Shown piece after piece: positions 44,201 to 51,364 of a stretch of 64,000 nucleotides of DNA. The stretch's first letter is position 1. Each line of letters begins with the position of its first letter. Under the pieces are notes generated by a model. It saw only the letters and a program-made list of their open reading frames with translations, was not told the DNA's origin and did no database searches. Position numbers and translations under genes: made by a program. Origin of the DNA: VAZQ01 sp963702695 (GTDB taxonomy: Bacteria > Pseudomonadota > Alphaproteobacteria > Rhizobiales > Xanthobacteraceae); the NCBI GenBank assembly GCA_963702695.1, contig CAVPDS010000002.1, positions 418,217 through 482,216 of the forward strand, in the 5' to 3' direction.

Positions 44201-44558
44201 TGGCGGCGCCGGCAGCGACACGCTCAATGGCGGCGTCAACGATTTTGCGGTTACTCCGGCCGCGGCCAACGACATTCTCACCGGCGGTTCGGGGACCGAC
44301 ACCTTCCGGTTCGAAGGGCGGTTCGGCGACGACAAGATCACCGATTGGACCGACAATCTGACCGGTCCCAGCACCAACGGAGAGGACATCATTCTTGTCG
44401 GCTATGCCGGACATACCCCGATCATCGCGGACGATGGATTGGGCAATGCGGTGATCACGATCGACGACGGATCAGTGGACTCCAGCGTAACCGTCCAGAG
44501 CGCGCTGGCGAGCCAGCTCCATGTCATCACCTCGGGCAGCGACCTCATCATCCACTGA
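41195..44558 (+). pseudogene. Giant adhesin gene, 3' segment with RTX C-terminus
   Basis: The frame is open from 41139 to the true stop at 44558; homology begins about 41195. It starts with a short beta-helix-like lead (TIADAITAAQSGNIIDLAA). RTX repeats, the linker (DNVGGRDGTDTLTGVQQIDF) and a last beta-helix near 41.96-42.8 kb follow, then long RTX arrays with GGxGxDxL units to 44.3 kb. The last roughly 80 residues (TFRFEGRFGDDKITDWTDN … HVITSGSDLIIH) are the usual RTX cap plus a type I C-terminal secretion signal ending in hydrophobic residues. If any message is translated from a start inside this segment, the product could still carry an export signal. Confidence 0.82.
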
Positions 44559-44660
44559 GCCCGGCGGCTCGTTTCAGCGCAATGCCTGGCCGAGCCGACC
44601 GGGGAGCTTCATCTGCTGGTCTGAGGCCCCGCAACGGTCAGCTTCAATGAGTAATCACCG

Positions 44661-44683
44661 CGCGCCGGGTTTTTCCCGGCGCG
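44661..44683. terminator. Strong hairpin between convergent genes
   Basis: CGCGCCGGG and CCCGGCGCG form a perfect 9-bp GC stem around TTTTT. It lies between the giant gene's stop (44558, plus) and the end of the binding-protein gene (44688, minus). The stem and place suit a bidirectional terminator, though neither side has a long U tract. Confidence 0.55.
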
Positions 44684-44687
44684 AACG

Positions 44688-45608
44688 TCACGGATCATGC
44701 CCTGCCGGGATCACCCTGACCGCCCGTTGCAGCAACGAAGGGGGAACGGCAAGGTTTAACAACGCAGCCGTTTGCAAATTGATGTCGAGCTGAAAGCCAT
44801 CGACCGTGATCAACGGCAGATCGGCGGAGTTCGCGGTGCCCCTGAGCAACTTGTCGACGGTCGGCACCATCGCCTTCCAGAGCGAGGGGACCTCGGGTCC
44901 GAACTTCGCGAGGCCGCCGAGTTCGGGGAAGCCGATCGATCCCATCACCGTAGGCAGCCGGTGCTTGATCTGCGCCGCCGCGACCTCCCGGCGGATCGCA
45001 AACATCTCCGCCGCCGTGACGGTGACAACGCTCTGGACGCCGTTCGCCTTGGCCGCCGCGAACGCCTTGTCGACCTCATGACCGCCGCGAACCGGCATCC
45101 GCACCGCGTCGAGTCCGCGCGCTTGCGCCGCTGCGGAGAGCTCCTCCAACAATCGAAAAGACGCGTCGCTGTCCGGATTGAACACGATGCCCACCCGCTT
45201 CATGGTCGGCATTAATTCGCATAACACTCCGACGCGGCCGGCCGCCCCTGACGTCACATTGTAGTAGCTGCCGGTAATGTTGCCGCCAGGACGGTCGAGA
45301 CTGCTGGCGAAGCCCTCCTTGACCGGGTCGCCATTGAGCGCGCCCATCACGATCGGGATCGTGGTGGTCGCCCGCTGGGCAATGACAATTGCCGGCTTGG
45401 TCTGTGCGACAATCACATCGACCCCTGCGGCCAGAAGCTGTTGCATGTTGCCGGCGAGTTTGGCCAGATCCTGCGTCGCGGCCGGAAACACTACCTCGAA
45501 CGTTCTGCCATCGATCCAGCCGAGCTCTGCAAGAGACTCAAGCAACACGTCGATGGAGTCGGCATCGCTGAGAGCCAGGATGCCGAGTTTAGGTCTTGTG
45601 TCGGGCAT
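44688..45608 (-). CDS. ABC-type substrate-binding protein (TrpX-like), no signal peptide
   Basis: This 306-aa protein has a two-lobed periplasmic binding fold of the ABC_sub_bind group: KLGILALSDADSIDVLLESL opens lobe 1, then VDVIVAQTKPAIVIAQRAT, IPIVMGALNGDPVKEGFASS and MKRVGIVFNPDSDAS. Members normally start with a Tat or Sec signal. This one starts straight at the mature domain (MPDTRPK) with a fair RBS (AGGA), and upstream DNA shows no lost signal in another frame. Either it works in the cytoplasm or the N-terminus has been lost. No permease or ATPase is adjacent. The ligand is unknown. Confidence 0.75.
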   Translation of the reverse strand: MPDTRPKLGILALSDADSIDVLLESLAELGWIDGRTFEVVFPAATQDLAKLAGNMQQLLAAGVDVIVAQTKPAIVIAQRATTTIPIVMGALNGDPVKEGFASSLDRPGGNITGSYYNVTSGAAGRVGVLCELMPTMKRVGIVFNPDSDASFRLLEELSAAAQARGLDAVRMPVRGGHEVDKAFAAAKANGVQSVVTVTAAEMFAIRREVAAAQIKHRLPTVMGSIGFPELGGLAKFGPEVPSLWKAMVPTVDKLLRGTANSADLPLITVDGFQLDINLQTAALLNLAVPPSLLQRAVRVIPAGHDP

Positions 45609-45704
45609 TGTGTTCCTGATTTCGTGTTATGCCGTGCGCGCGTCGTTTGTTTTTATACCGTATGATCGTGCGCCAAAAATCCTGCAGCGTTTCGGGATCA
45701 TGGT

Positions 45705-46742
45705 TTAGTTCAACGGATAGATCGCCTTCACCTTCTCCAGGACCGCAGGTGAAATGGTGCCCACCTCAGCGACGATCGCTTGCAATTCGTCGCCGGACAA
45801 CGGAACGATCTCCAATTTCTGCTTGTTCATCTCGTCGATGTAACCCGGATCTTTGATCGTTGACACGAAGGCTTTGCGCAGCGCCTCGACCCGATCCGGT
45901 GGAACCCCAGGCGGCGCCAGCGTCATCTTGCCGACCTCGGTCGCGTTCGCCACCACGCGCAGGATTTGTGTTTCTTCTGGCGTGCGGCCGAGTTCAACCG
46001 ACAGCGGCACGTTCGGCAGCTCAGGATGTCGCCGCAAGCCATATTGGACGATCACATTGACTTTCTTGTCCCGTATCCAATCTTCGTGCGCTGCTTTCAC
46101 GCCGTCCCAGCTGGTTGAATGGCCCTCGACTTCGCCACGCTCCATGGCGAGCATGGCGGCGATCGAGCCTTCGTATCCCATCACGATCTTGAATTTCATC
46201 CCCAGCACGTTGTTGAGCACCGAAGGATAGACCGTCGGCGTCGCGCTCCTTCCCGTTCCGCCGAGAATAGCTTCCTTCGTGAAGGCGTCTTGAATGGTTT
46301 TCACCTTGGCGCTGGCGTTCATGATGGTGACGTTGATCGCCGATGCCATCCGGCCGATCCAGGTGAATTGCGCCGACTTGTATTTCACGCCGGTCGTCCC
46401 CAGTGCCTCCTCCAGCGGCGTCGTCGCCGCGAGCAGGCCGATGACTGTTCCATCTTTGGGGGCCACGTTGAACATGAAGTTTGCCGCAATGAGACTTCCG
46501 CCGCCCGGCATGTTGCGTGAGATCACGTTGGGATTGCCGGGAATGTACTTGCCGATGTGGCGAGCGATCGTGCGTGCGTACCGGTCGTTTGCTCCCGCCG
46601 CTGGGTAGCCGATGGTCATCGTGATGGTCTTGCCGCGATAGAACTCCTCGACAGTCTGGGCTTGTAAGCTCGGGGAGGCAGGCAGCGACAACAGCATCGC
46701 GATTGCGGCGGCACGATAATGGTTTTGGGTCGGGAGAGTCAT
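45705..46742 (-). CDS. Bug-family tripartite tricarboxylate transporter binding protein
   Basis: This 345-aa periplasmic solute receptor has a Sec signal peptide of about 28 residues (cleavage after LQAQ). The mature start EEFYRGKTITMTIGYPAAGA matches the Bug/TctC fold. MPGGGSLIAANFMFNVAPKDG and the C-terminal PPGVPPDRVEALRKAF motif confirm the family. Such receptors deliver carboxylates to TctAB-type membrane proteins, none of which are here. It is divergent from a second Bug gene at 46882, with a 139-base shared promoter gap. Confidence 0.88.
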   Translation of the reverse strand: MTLPTQNHYRAAAIAMLLSLPASPSLQAQTVEEFYRGKTITMTIGYPAAGANDRYARTIARHIGKYIPGNPNVISRNMPGGGSLIAANFMFNVAPKDGTVIGLLAATTPLEEALGTTGVKYKSAQFTWIGRMASAINVTIMNASAKVKTIQDAFTKEAILGGTGRSATPTVYPSVLNNVLGMKFKIVMGYEGSIAAMLAMERGEVEGHSTSWDGVKAAHEDWIRDKKVNVIVQYGLRRHPELPNVPLSVELGRTPEETQILRVVANATEVGKMTLAPPGVPPDRVEALRKAFVSTIKDPGYIDEMNKQKLEIVPLSGDELQAIVAEVGTISPAVLEKVKAIYPLN

Positions 46743-46881
46743 GCGTTCGCCTTCAGTGCGATGTGTTCTTGAGATCGGTCAACCGGGATCGGCGCCCGGC
46801 GCAAGCCTAGCATCTTGTATTTCTCATTGCGCTAGGGTCTATGTCTGAATTCGTTGGGTAAGACGTGTCCGGGAGACAGGG

Positions 46882-47907
46882 ATGGGACGTCGCCTTCACT
46901 TTGGGATTTGCGTCGCGGTCTGCAGCGCGCTCGGATCGAGTGGTGGCCATGCACAACCGGCGAACGAATTTTTCAAAGACAAGTCGATGCGATTCACCGT
47001 GGTCTACGAACCCGGCGGGACCTACGATTTGTACAGCCGCCTGGTGATTGCGCATCTGACGACGCATATCCCCGGCCGCCCCTCGATTGTCGTGCAATAC
47101 ATGCCGGGGGCTGGTGGCATGGTCGGGACCCTGCATCTGCACAATCTCGCCGCCCAGGATGGCACCCAGCTCGGAATGCTGCCGCGCGATATCGCCATCA
47201 ACCAGATGCTCCACCCCCAGGATGCCCGCTACGACGCGCGGCGGTTCAATTGGATCGGCAGGGTCGCGAGCTACACCGGCGTCGTGTTCGTGACCGCTCG
47301 CACGGGCGTCAAGACGGCCACCGATCTCCGCCGTGTTCCGGTTGCGGTCGGCTCCTGGGGCGCCACCACGGATAGCTATGTCACGCCGAAGCTGCTCAAC
47401 GCGCTCGCCGGCACCCGGTTCAAGATCGTAACGGGATATCGGGGCGCGGCCGATGTCGATCTCGCCGTCGAGCGTGACGAAGTCGATGCCCGGGTGTCGT
47501 CATGGACTGCAGTCAAGACCACCCATGCTGCCTGGCTGAGCGAAGGCAAGATCGTTGTTCCGTTCCAGACCGGCCTCAAACGCCACCCGGACATGCCGCA
47601 GCTTCCGCTGGTCAGCGAACTGGCGACTGACGACGAGGGACGGCGCATCCTTGAGTTCATGAACTCGGACTCGAGCATCGGCTGGAACGTCGTGGCGCCG
47701 CCGAATGTTCCCGCTGATCGGGTCGCCGTCTTGCGCAAGGCCTTCGATGAAACCATGCAGGATCCCGAATTTCTCGCGGAGGCGGAGAAGCGTGGCCTGG
47801 AAATCGTAGCCAGCCGTGGCGAAGAGATGCAGCAGGTGGTCAGCCGGACGGTTGCCACCTCGCCACAGGCGATTGACCGGCTGAAGGCGATCGTCGGCGG
47901 AAAATGA
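46882..47907 (+). CDS. Bug-family tripartite tricarboxylate transporter binding protein
   Basis: This 341-aa protein has a signal peptide of about 24 residues (ending SGGHAQ). The Bug-type body has VVYEPGGTYDLYSRLVIAHL, MPGAGGMVGTLHLHNLAAQDG and PPNVPADRVAVLRKAF. It is a clear paralogue of the divergent gene at 45705-46742. It is followed after 55 bases by an amidohydrolase gene, so the pair probably takes up and attacks one organic acid or a related compound. The ligand cannot be named. Orphan Bug receptors are common in Bradyrhizobium-like genomes. Confidence 0.88.
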   Translation: MGRRLHFGICVAVCSALGSSGGHAQPANEFFKDKSMRFTVVYEPGGTYDLYSRLVIAHLTTHIPGRPSIVVQYMPGAGGMVGTLHLHNLAAQDGTQLGMLPRDIAINQMLHPQDARYDARRFNWIGRVASYTGVVFVTARTGVKTATDLRRVPVAVGSWGATTDSYVTPKLLNALAGTRFKIVTGYRGAADVDLAVERDEVDARVSSWTAVKTTHAAWLSEGKIVVPFQTGLKRHPDMPQLPLVSELATDDEGRRILEFMNSDSSIGWNVVAPPNVPADRVAVLRKAFDETMQDPEFLAEAEKRGLEIVASRGEEMQQVVSRTVATSPQAIDRLKAIVGGK

Positions 47908-47962
47908 AGACGCCCGTGCGTCACTGCAATTTCAACCAACCTCTATTCCGGGGAGACGACAA

Positions 47963-48889
47963 GTGCTGATCGACTGGCACGTTCACATCAACGATCCGAA
48001 ATACATGAGCCCGCCATGGTGGCGGCATCCCGTACCGATGACGCTCGACGACGCGTTGGCCGCGCATGCGCTCGTCGGATTGGATCGGACGGTCATCAGC
48101 AATGCGGTGCATTACATCCGGCACATGGAGACGGTAAAGGAAACAGTCGCCGCGCTGGAAAGCTCGAACCGCCATCTCGCATGGTGCCGGGATCAGCATC
48201 CCGACAAGTTCGTGGCGATGGCGACGTGCGTTCCCGGCGGCGGGGATGAGTTCCTCAAAGAGCTGGAGCGCGCGGTCAAGGAAGACGATGCGCGTGCCGT
48301 CATCATCAATTCAAGCCACAAAGGCCACTATCCGGATGAAGATGCCGCGAAGCCGTTCTTCAAGTTGGTGACCGATCTCGATATCCCGGTCTTCATTCAT
48401 CCGGGTGACGCCACCACGCCGGCGATGGCCGACTACCGGCTGGCGTCGAGCATCGGCCGGCCGGCTGACAATTGCCTGTCGCTTGCGCGGCTGATCGTGC
48501 GCGGGATCTTCGAGCAGTTTCCCAAGCTGAAGCTTATCGGCAGCCATCTGGGCGGTGGCATCTGTGAGGTCATCGGACGCATGGATTATGCGTACGAGCT
48601 CTTGGATTTCTCGGCTTTTCTAGGTCCGTACGAGCCGATGCTGATCAAGCATTCGCCCAGCCACTACCTGAAAATGATGTATTTCAATTCTGCCTGCTAC
48701 GCGCCGCCGGCCGCCGAATGCTGCCTCAAGACCATCGGGGAGGATCACTTCCTGTTTGGCACCAACTCGCCCCCCATGGTCCCGCTCAAGAAAAAAGGCT
48801 TCGACATGATGAGCCGGATCGGCATGACGCCCGAGCAATATGAGAAGGTGATGGGTGCCAATGCCGCGCGGCTGCTGAAGCTGAATTGA
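47963..48889 (+). CDS. Amidohydrolase_2 family protein (ACMSD-like)
   Basis: This 308-aa TIM-barrel metal-dependent hydrolase or decarboxylase starts at a GTG with GGGGAG seven to eight bases upstream. Metal-site features are the N-terminal DWHVHIND, the mid-barrel His in IPVFIHPGDA, KLIGSHLGGG and the late acidic position, here FLFGTNSPP. In ACMSD-like proteins that last motif is usually GxDxP, so Asn in place of Asp deserves note. The family includes decarboxylases and 2-pyrone or lactone hydrolases of aromatic catabolism. Its place behind a Bug receptor suggests carboxylate metabolism. Confidence 0.82.
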   Translation: MLIDWHVHINDPKYMSPPWWRHPVPMTLDDALAAHALVGLDRTVISNAVHYIRHMETVKETVAALESSNRHLAWCRDQHPDKFVAMATCVPGGGDEFLKELERAVKEDDARAVIINSSHKGHYPDEDAAKPFFKLVTDLDIPVFIHPGDATTPAMADYRLASSIGRPADNCLSLARLIVRGIFEQFPKLKLIGSHLGGGICEVIGRMDYAYELLDFSAFLGPYEPMLIKHSPSHYLKMMYFNSACYAPPAAECCLKTIGEDHFLFGTNSPPMVPLKKKGFDMMSRIGMTPEQYEKVMGANAARLLKLN

Positions 48890-48904
48890 ACCAAGCCGGT
48901 CTTT

Positions 48905-49792
48905 TCAGCGTCCGTTCAGTCGCTCGGCGAAGAAGCGGAGCGCGCGCGCGATGGCGTCATCTCTCGCCGCTGCGTTAGCGCTAACTCTTTGCCGATTCGA
49001 GTTCGGATCGTCGAAGTCATGCGTCGCGCCACGGTAGAGCCGGATCGAAATTTTGCCGCCTTGGGCTGCGCTTCGCTCGACCAACTCGGCGCACCTTCGC
49101 GGCGAGACCTCCTCGTCGGCCGTTCCCTGAAAGACGCGGACCGGCGCGTAGGGCAGATAGCCGCTCTTGTCGAAGTGCCCCTTGAGGCCGCAGGCGGGAT
49201 AGAAGATCAGCGCCGCGCGAAAGCCGGTTCGAGGCGTCGGATGGGTGATTCCCGGTGCGTCGACCGCCATGGTTGCCAACCCTGCGCTGCCGCCGTTTGA
49301 CCAGCCCTGCAAGCCAATACGGTTCGGTAGCACGTCCAGGCGCGAGCGCAGGTAGGCCAGCGCGCCGTAAGCGTCGAGTGGACGAACCGTCACCTCGTTG
49401 AGCGCCTCGGGGCGCTGATCGTAGCTGTGACGGCCAAATCCTTGCGGGTAACCGCGAGGCCCGAAGCTATCGACCAGGATCGCGATGTAACCTTGGTCGG
49501 CCCACAGTTCTCCCCATTGCTTGTGGCGGCGCGAGAGTGTCGCGGCGCCATAAATTCCCTTGGCGGCCGCCGAGTAGGGACCGGCGCGGCCGTGCATCAT
49601 CACGACGGCCGGCAGGCGACCACCCTGAGCGTTCATCGGTTTGAAGACATATCCGACCAGCATGGTATGGCCGTCGGCGCTCGGCATGGTGACGCGCTCG
49701 GGTTCGCTGGTGGTTTCTGCTCTGGTGGTGGCCATCGCCGGAGCGATCGCAAGCACCAGAGTCGCAACGAGTGTCGCCTTTGAGCGTCGCAT
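48905..49792 (-). CDS. Exported dienelactone-hydrolase-like alpha/beta hydrolase
   Basis: This 295-aa protein has a Sec signal peptide (MRRSKATLVATLVLAIAPAM, cleavage near TRA-ET). The DLH-type hydrolase domain has a nucleophile Ser in GLQGWSNGGSAG, Asp in FQGTADEEVSP and His in GATHDFDDP. The oxyanion strand VVMMHGRAGPY is present. AAAGGGAG lies seven bases before the ATG. It is convergent with the amidohydrolase gene (15 bases apart). An unusual cluster of GTCAC sites lies just upstream. The substrate is unknown, probably a periplasmic ester or lactone. Confidence 0.85.
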   Translation of the reverse strand: MRRSKATLVATLVLAIAPAMATTRAETTSEPERVTMPSADGHTMLVGYVFKPMNAQGGRLPAVVMMHGRAGPYSAAAKGIYGAATLSRRHKQWGELWADQGYIAILVDSFGPRGYPQGFGRHSYDQRPEALNEVTVRPLDAYGALAYLRSRLDVLPNRIGLQGWSNGGSAGLATMAVDAPGITHPTPRTGFRAALIFYPACGLKGHFDKSGYLPYAPVRVFQGTADEEVSPRRCAELVERSAAQGGKISIRLYRGATHDFDDPNSNRQRVSANAAARDDAIARALRFFAERLNGR

Positions 49793-49816
49793 GTGCTCGC
49801 TCCCTTTAAGGGGTGT

Positions 49817-49883
49817 GTCACGTCACGTCACGCAACGGGCCGTGACATTTGTCACGCGATGTCACATCACGTCATGATGTCAC
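49817..49883. promoter_or_regulatory. Cluster of GTCAC / GTGAC sites, likely operator
   Basis: Within 67 bases, GTCAC occurs at 49817, 49822, 49827, 49851, 49861 and 49879, with the reverse GTGAC at 49842. GTGACA (49842-49847) and TGTCAC (49850-49855) form an inverted repeat two bases apart. The cluster is 25-90 bases upstream of the hydrolase start at 49792 (minus). The rest of the gap to 50193 is AT-rich and has no supported gene. The regulator is not identified. Confidence 0.55.
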
Positions 49884-50115
49884 GCTTGGGCCAGAGGACA
49901 TTCGGGAGGTGAGGGTGACCGCGCTGCCGGCACCGCCTCCGCGAAAAAACTTCCGATTCGTTTACTACGCCGGATCGCCGCAGAGGAGTGAGGCTGGTCT
50001 ATGTTCACTTCGTTCCGACGGCTTTCACTTCGCGTTGCGCACTCCCGTTCTTTGCAACATGCGTGCAACACGTACTGAAAAATACCATATATTACAATAG
50101 TCTGATTGTTGATAA

Positions 50116-50132
50116 GCGGATTGAAAATCCGC
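50116..50132. repeat. Perfect inverted repeat resembling a tRNA-Phe anticodon arm
   Basis: GCGGATTGAAAATCCGC can fold as a 7-bp stem with a GAA loop, or as a 5-bp stem with the 7-base loop TTGAAAA, like the anticodon arm of tRNA-Phe. No D-arm, T-arm or acceptor stem surrounds it. It lies 62 bases before an accessory small gene. Confidence 0.5.
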
Positions 50133-50193
50133 ATATGTGCGTCAGGATTCGCGTCGGTTTGCGTGCTGATTAAACCCAGATCGGGAGCAGGTC

Positions 50194-50535
50194 GTGCCGG
50201 CATCGACGCTCGACGATCCGAAAACCGTAGACCTTGACCGGCGCTCGGCGCTTTACAGACGCTTCGCCCGCGTTAGTTCGGCGCTGGTCTCAGATCAGGG
50301 CGGCGATGATCACCTGACAGAGGCGCGCAAGCAGCTTGTCGACCGCGCGAGCTTCCTCGCGGCACGACTGAGCGCAATCGAATGCGCGGCTCTGGCCGGT
50401 GAGGAAATCGACTTACAGGAATACGGCGCCGCTGCCGATCGGTTGCGCCGCATCCTCGCTGAGATTGGCTTGGAGCGCGGGGCCTCGGCCCAGTCTGTCC
50501 GATCTGTCGCGCGCAACAATCATCTGAGGGGATAG
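50194..50535 (+). CDS. Small helical protein, possibly phage-derived
   Basis: This 113-aa protein starts at GTG with GGGAGCAGG just upstream. It is almost all helix, with DRRSALYRRFARVSSALVSD, LTEARKQLVDRASFLAARLS and LAGEEIDLQEYGAAADRLRR. I recall similar small proteins near phage terminase or portal genes in Rhizobiales, so a phage-derived origin is possible, but no other phage gene is in view. No signal peptide or membrane segment is present. The role is unknown. Confidence 0.6.
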   Translation: MPASTLDDPKTVDLDRRSALYRRFARVSSALVSDQGGDDHLTEARKQLVDRASFLAARLSAIECAALAGEEIDLQEYGAAADRLRRILAEIGLERGASAQSVRSVARNNHLRG

Positions 50536-50554
50536 TCTCTGGTAGCGAGAGCTT

Positions 50555-51277
50555 TCATTGCACGAGGATAGTCCAGTACCACGATGCGGTATGGCTACAA
50601 TTGCCGTGCTCGTCGGCCCCCCATGTACCCCCAATATAATATTCCAATGGACCACGTTGTTTTCCCGGGACTGTAACTACGCTGCCGCCAAGTTGCACTC
50701 CCTTGACAACCGTGCCGCCAACAAACCCACGATGAAAAATTGGAGAACCCGGCGTCAATGGCCCGCTTTGGTTAAGTGACCAATATTTTAGCTCCGGTGG
50801 CCAGATGAGAGGGGCCACCTGTCCGAGTGAGGTCATCATATCGCGGTTGTCAAACGCCGTGCCATAGCCATTGTGACTACACCCGATTGAGAGCGTGGTG
50901 GTATTTGGTGGTATACTATATGAAAACGTCTCACTGAGCGTACCCATGTTTGTCCAACCCTGAGGATAGTTATCGTCCGACCCGCCTCCAGTGAGCGTCC
51001 ACGTCGCAGGGATAGTTTTCAACGCCCCGGGGACGAAAGCTGGGGTCGGCCCAAAAGTCCATTTATGAAACTGCTGATCGAAATAATCTTGACCCACGAT
51101 CATGAATTTACACGTGACGTACGACCCCCCGAGGATGCTATTGAACATCTGCATCTCCCATTCAACTTGCCGGTGTATCCAGCGATTAGGTCGAACAGCA
51201 GTGAACCGAGGTTCAAGAAAATTAGCAATCTTCGAGCCAATCAAAGCTAACCAGAGGCTTTTTGCTAACGTTTTCAA
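50555..51277 (-). CDS. Orphan protein of unknown function, unusual base composition
   Basis: This frame of 240 codons is rich in Gly, Ser, Thr, Trp and Tyr, with a predicted all-beta character (FVPGALKTIPATWTLTGGGS; SYSIPPNTTTLSIGCSHNGY; GADEHGNCSHTASWYWTILV). I recognise no family. The first 40 residues look less natural, so a start near residue 42 (MQMFNSILGG) is possible. Its base composition is clearly AT-richer than its neighbours, and it lies in a patch (49.9-51.35 kb) with similar character, which suggests transfer from elsewhere. It is convergent with the small helical gene. Confidence 0.5.
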   Translation of the reverse strand: MKTLAKSLWLALIGSKIANFLEPRFTAVRPNRWIHRQVEWEMQMFNSILGGSYVTCKFMIVGQDYFDQQFHKWTFGPTPAFVPGALKTIPATWTLTGGGSDDNYPQGWTNMGTLSETFSYSIPPNTTTLSIGCSHNGYGTAFDNRDMMTSLGQVAPLIWPPELKYWSLNQSGPLTPGSPIFHRGFVGGTVVKGVQLGGSVVTVPGKQRGPLEYYIGGTWGADEHGNCSHTASWYWTILVQ

Positions 51278-51364
51278 CAGTTAGAAAAAAGCTATTCGAA
51301 CTCTTTTTTGGGGCGCTCGGGGAGAAAGTCTATATACGAACCGGGCTTGAGACCTCTGTGACGC

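Noticed and set aside
21700..44414. Many long minus-strand frames opposite the giant gene (for example 23392-25950 and 30679-33198)
   Set aside because: They are antisense to highly repetitive, GC-rich coding DNA. Their products are Arg/Val/Asp-rich repeats without any family features.
50116..50132. Possible tRNA-Phe gene
   Set aside because: Only an anticodon-arm-like hairpin is present. There is no acceptor stem, D-arm or GTTCGAATC T-arm around it.
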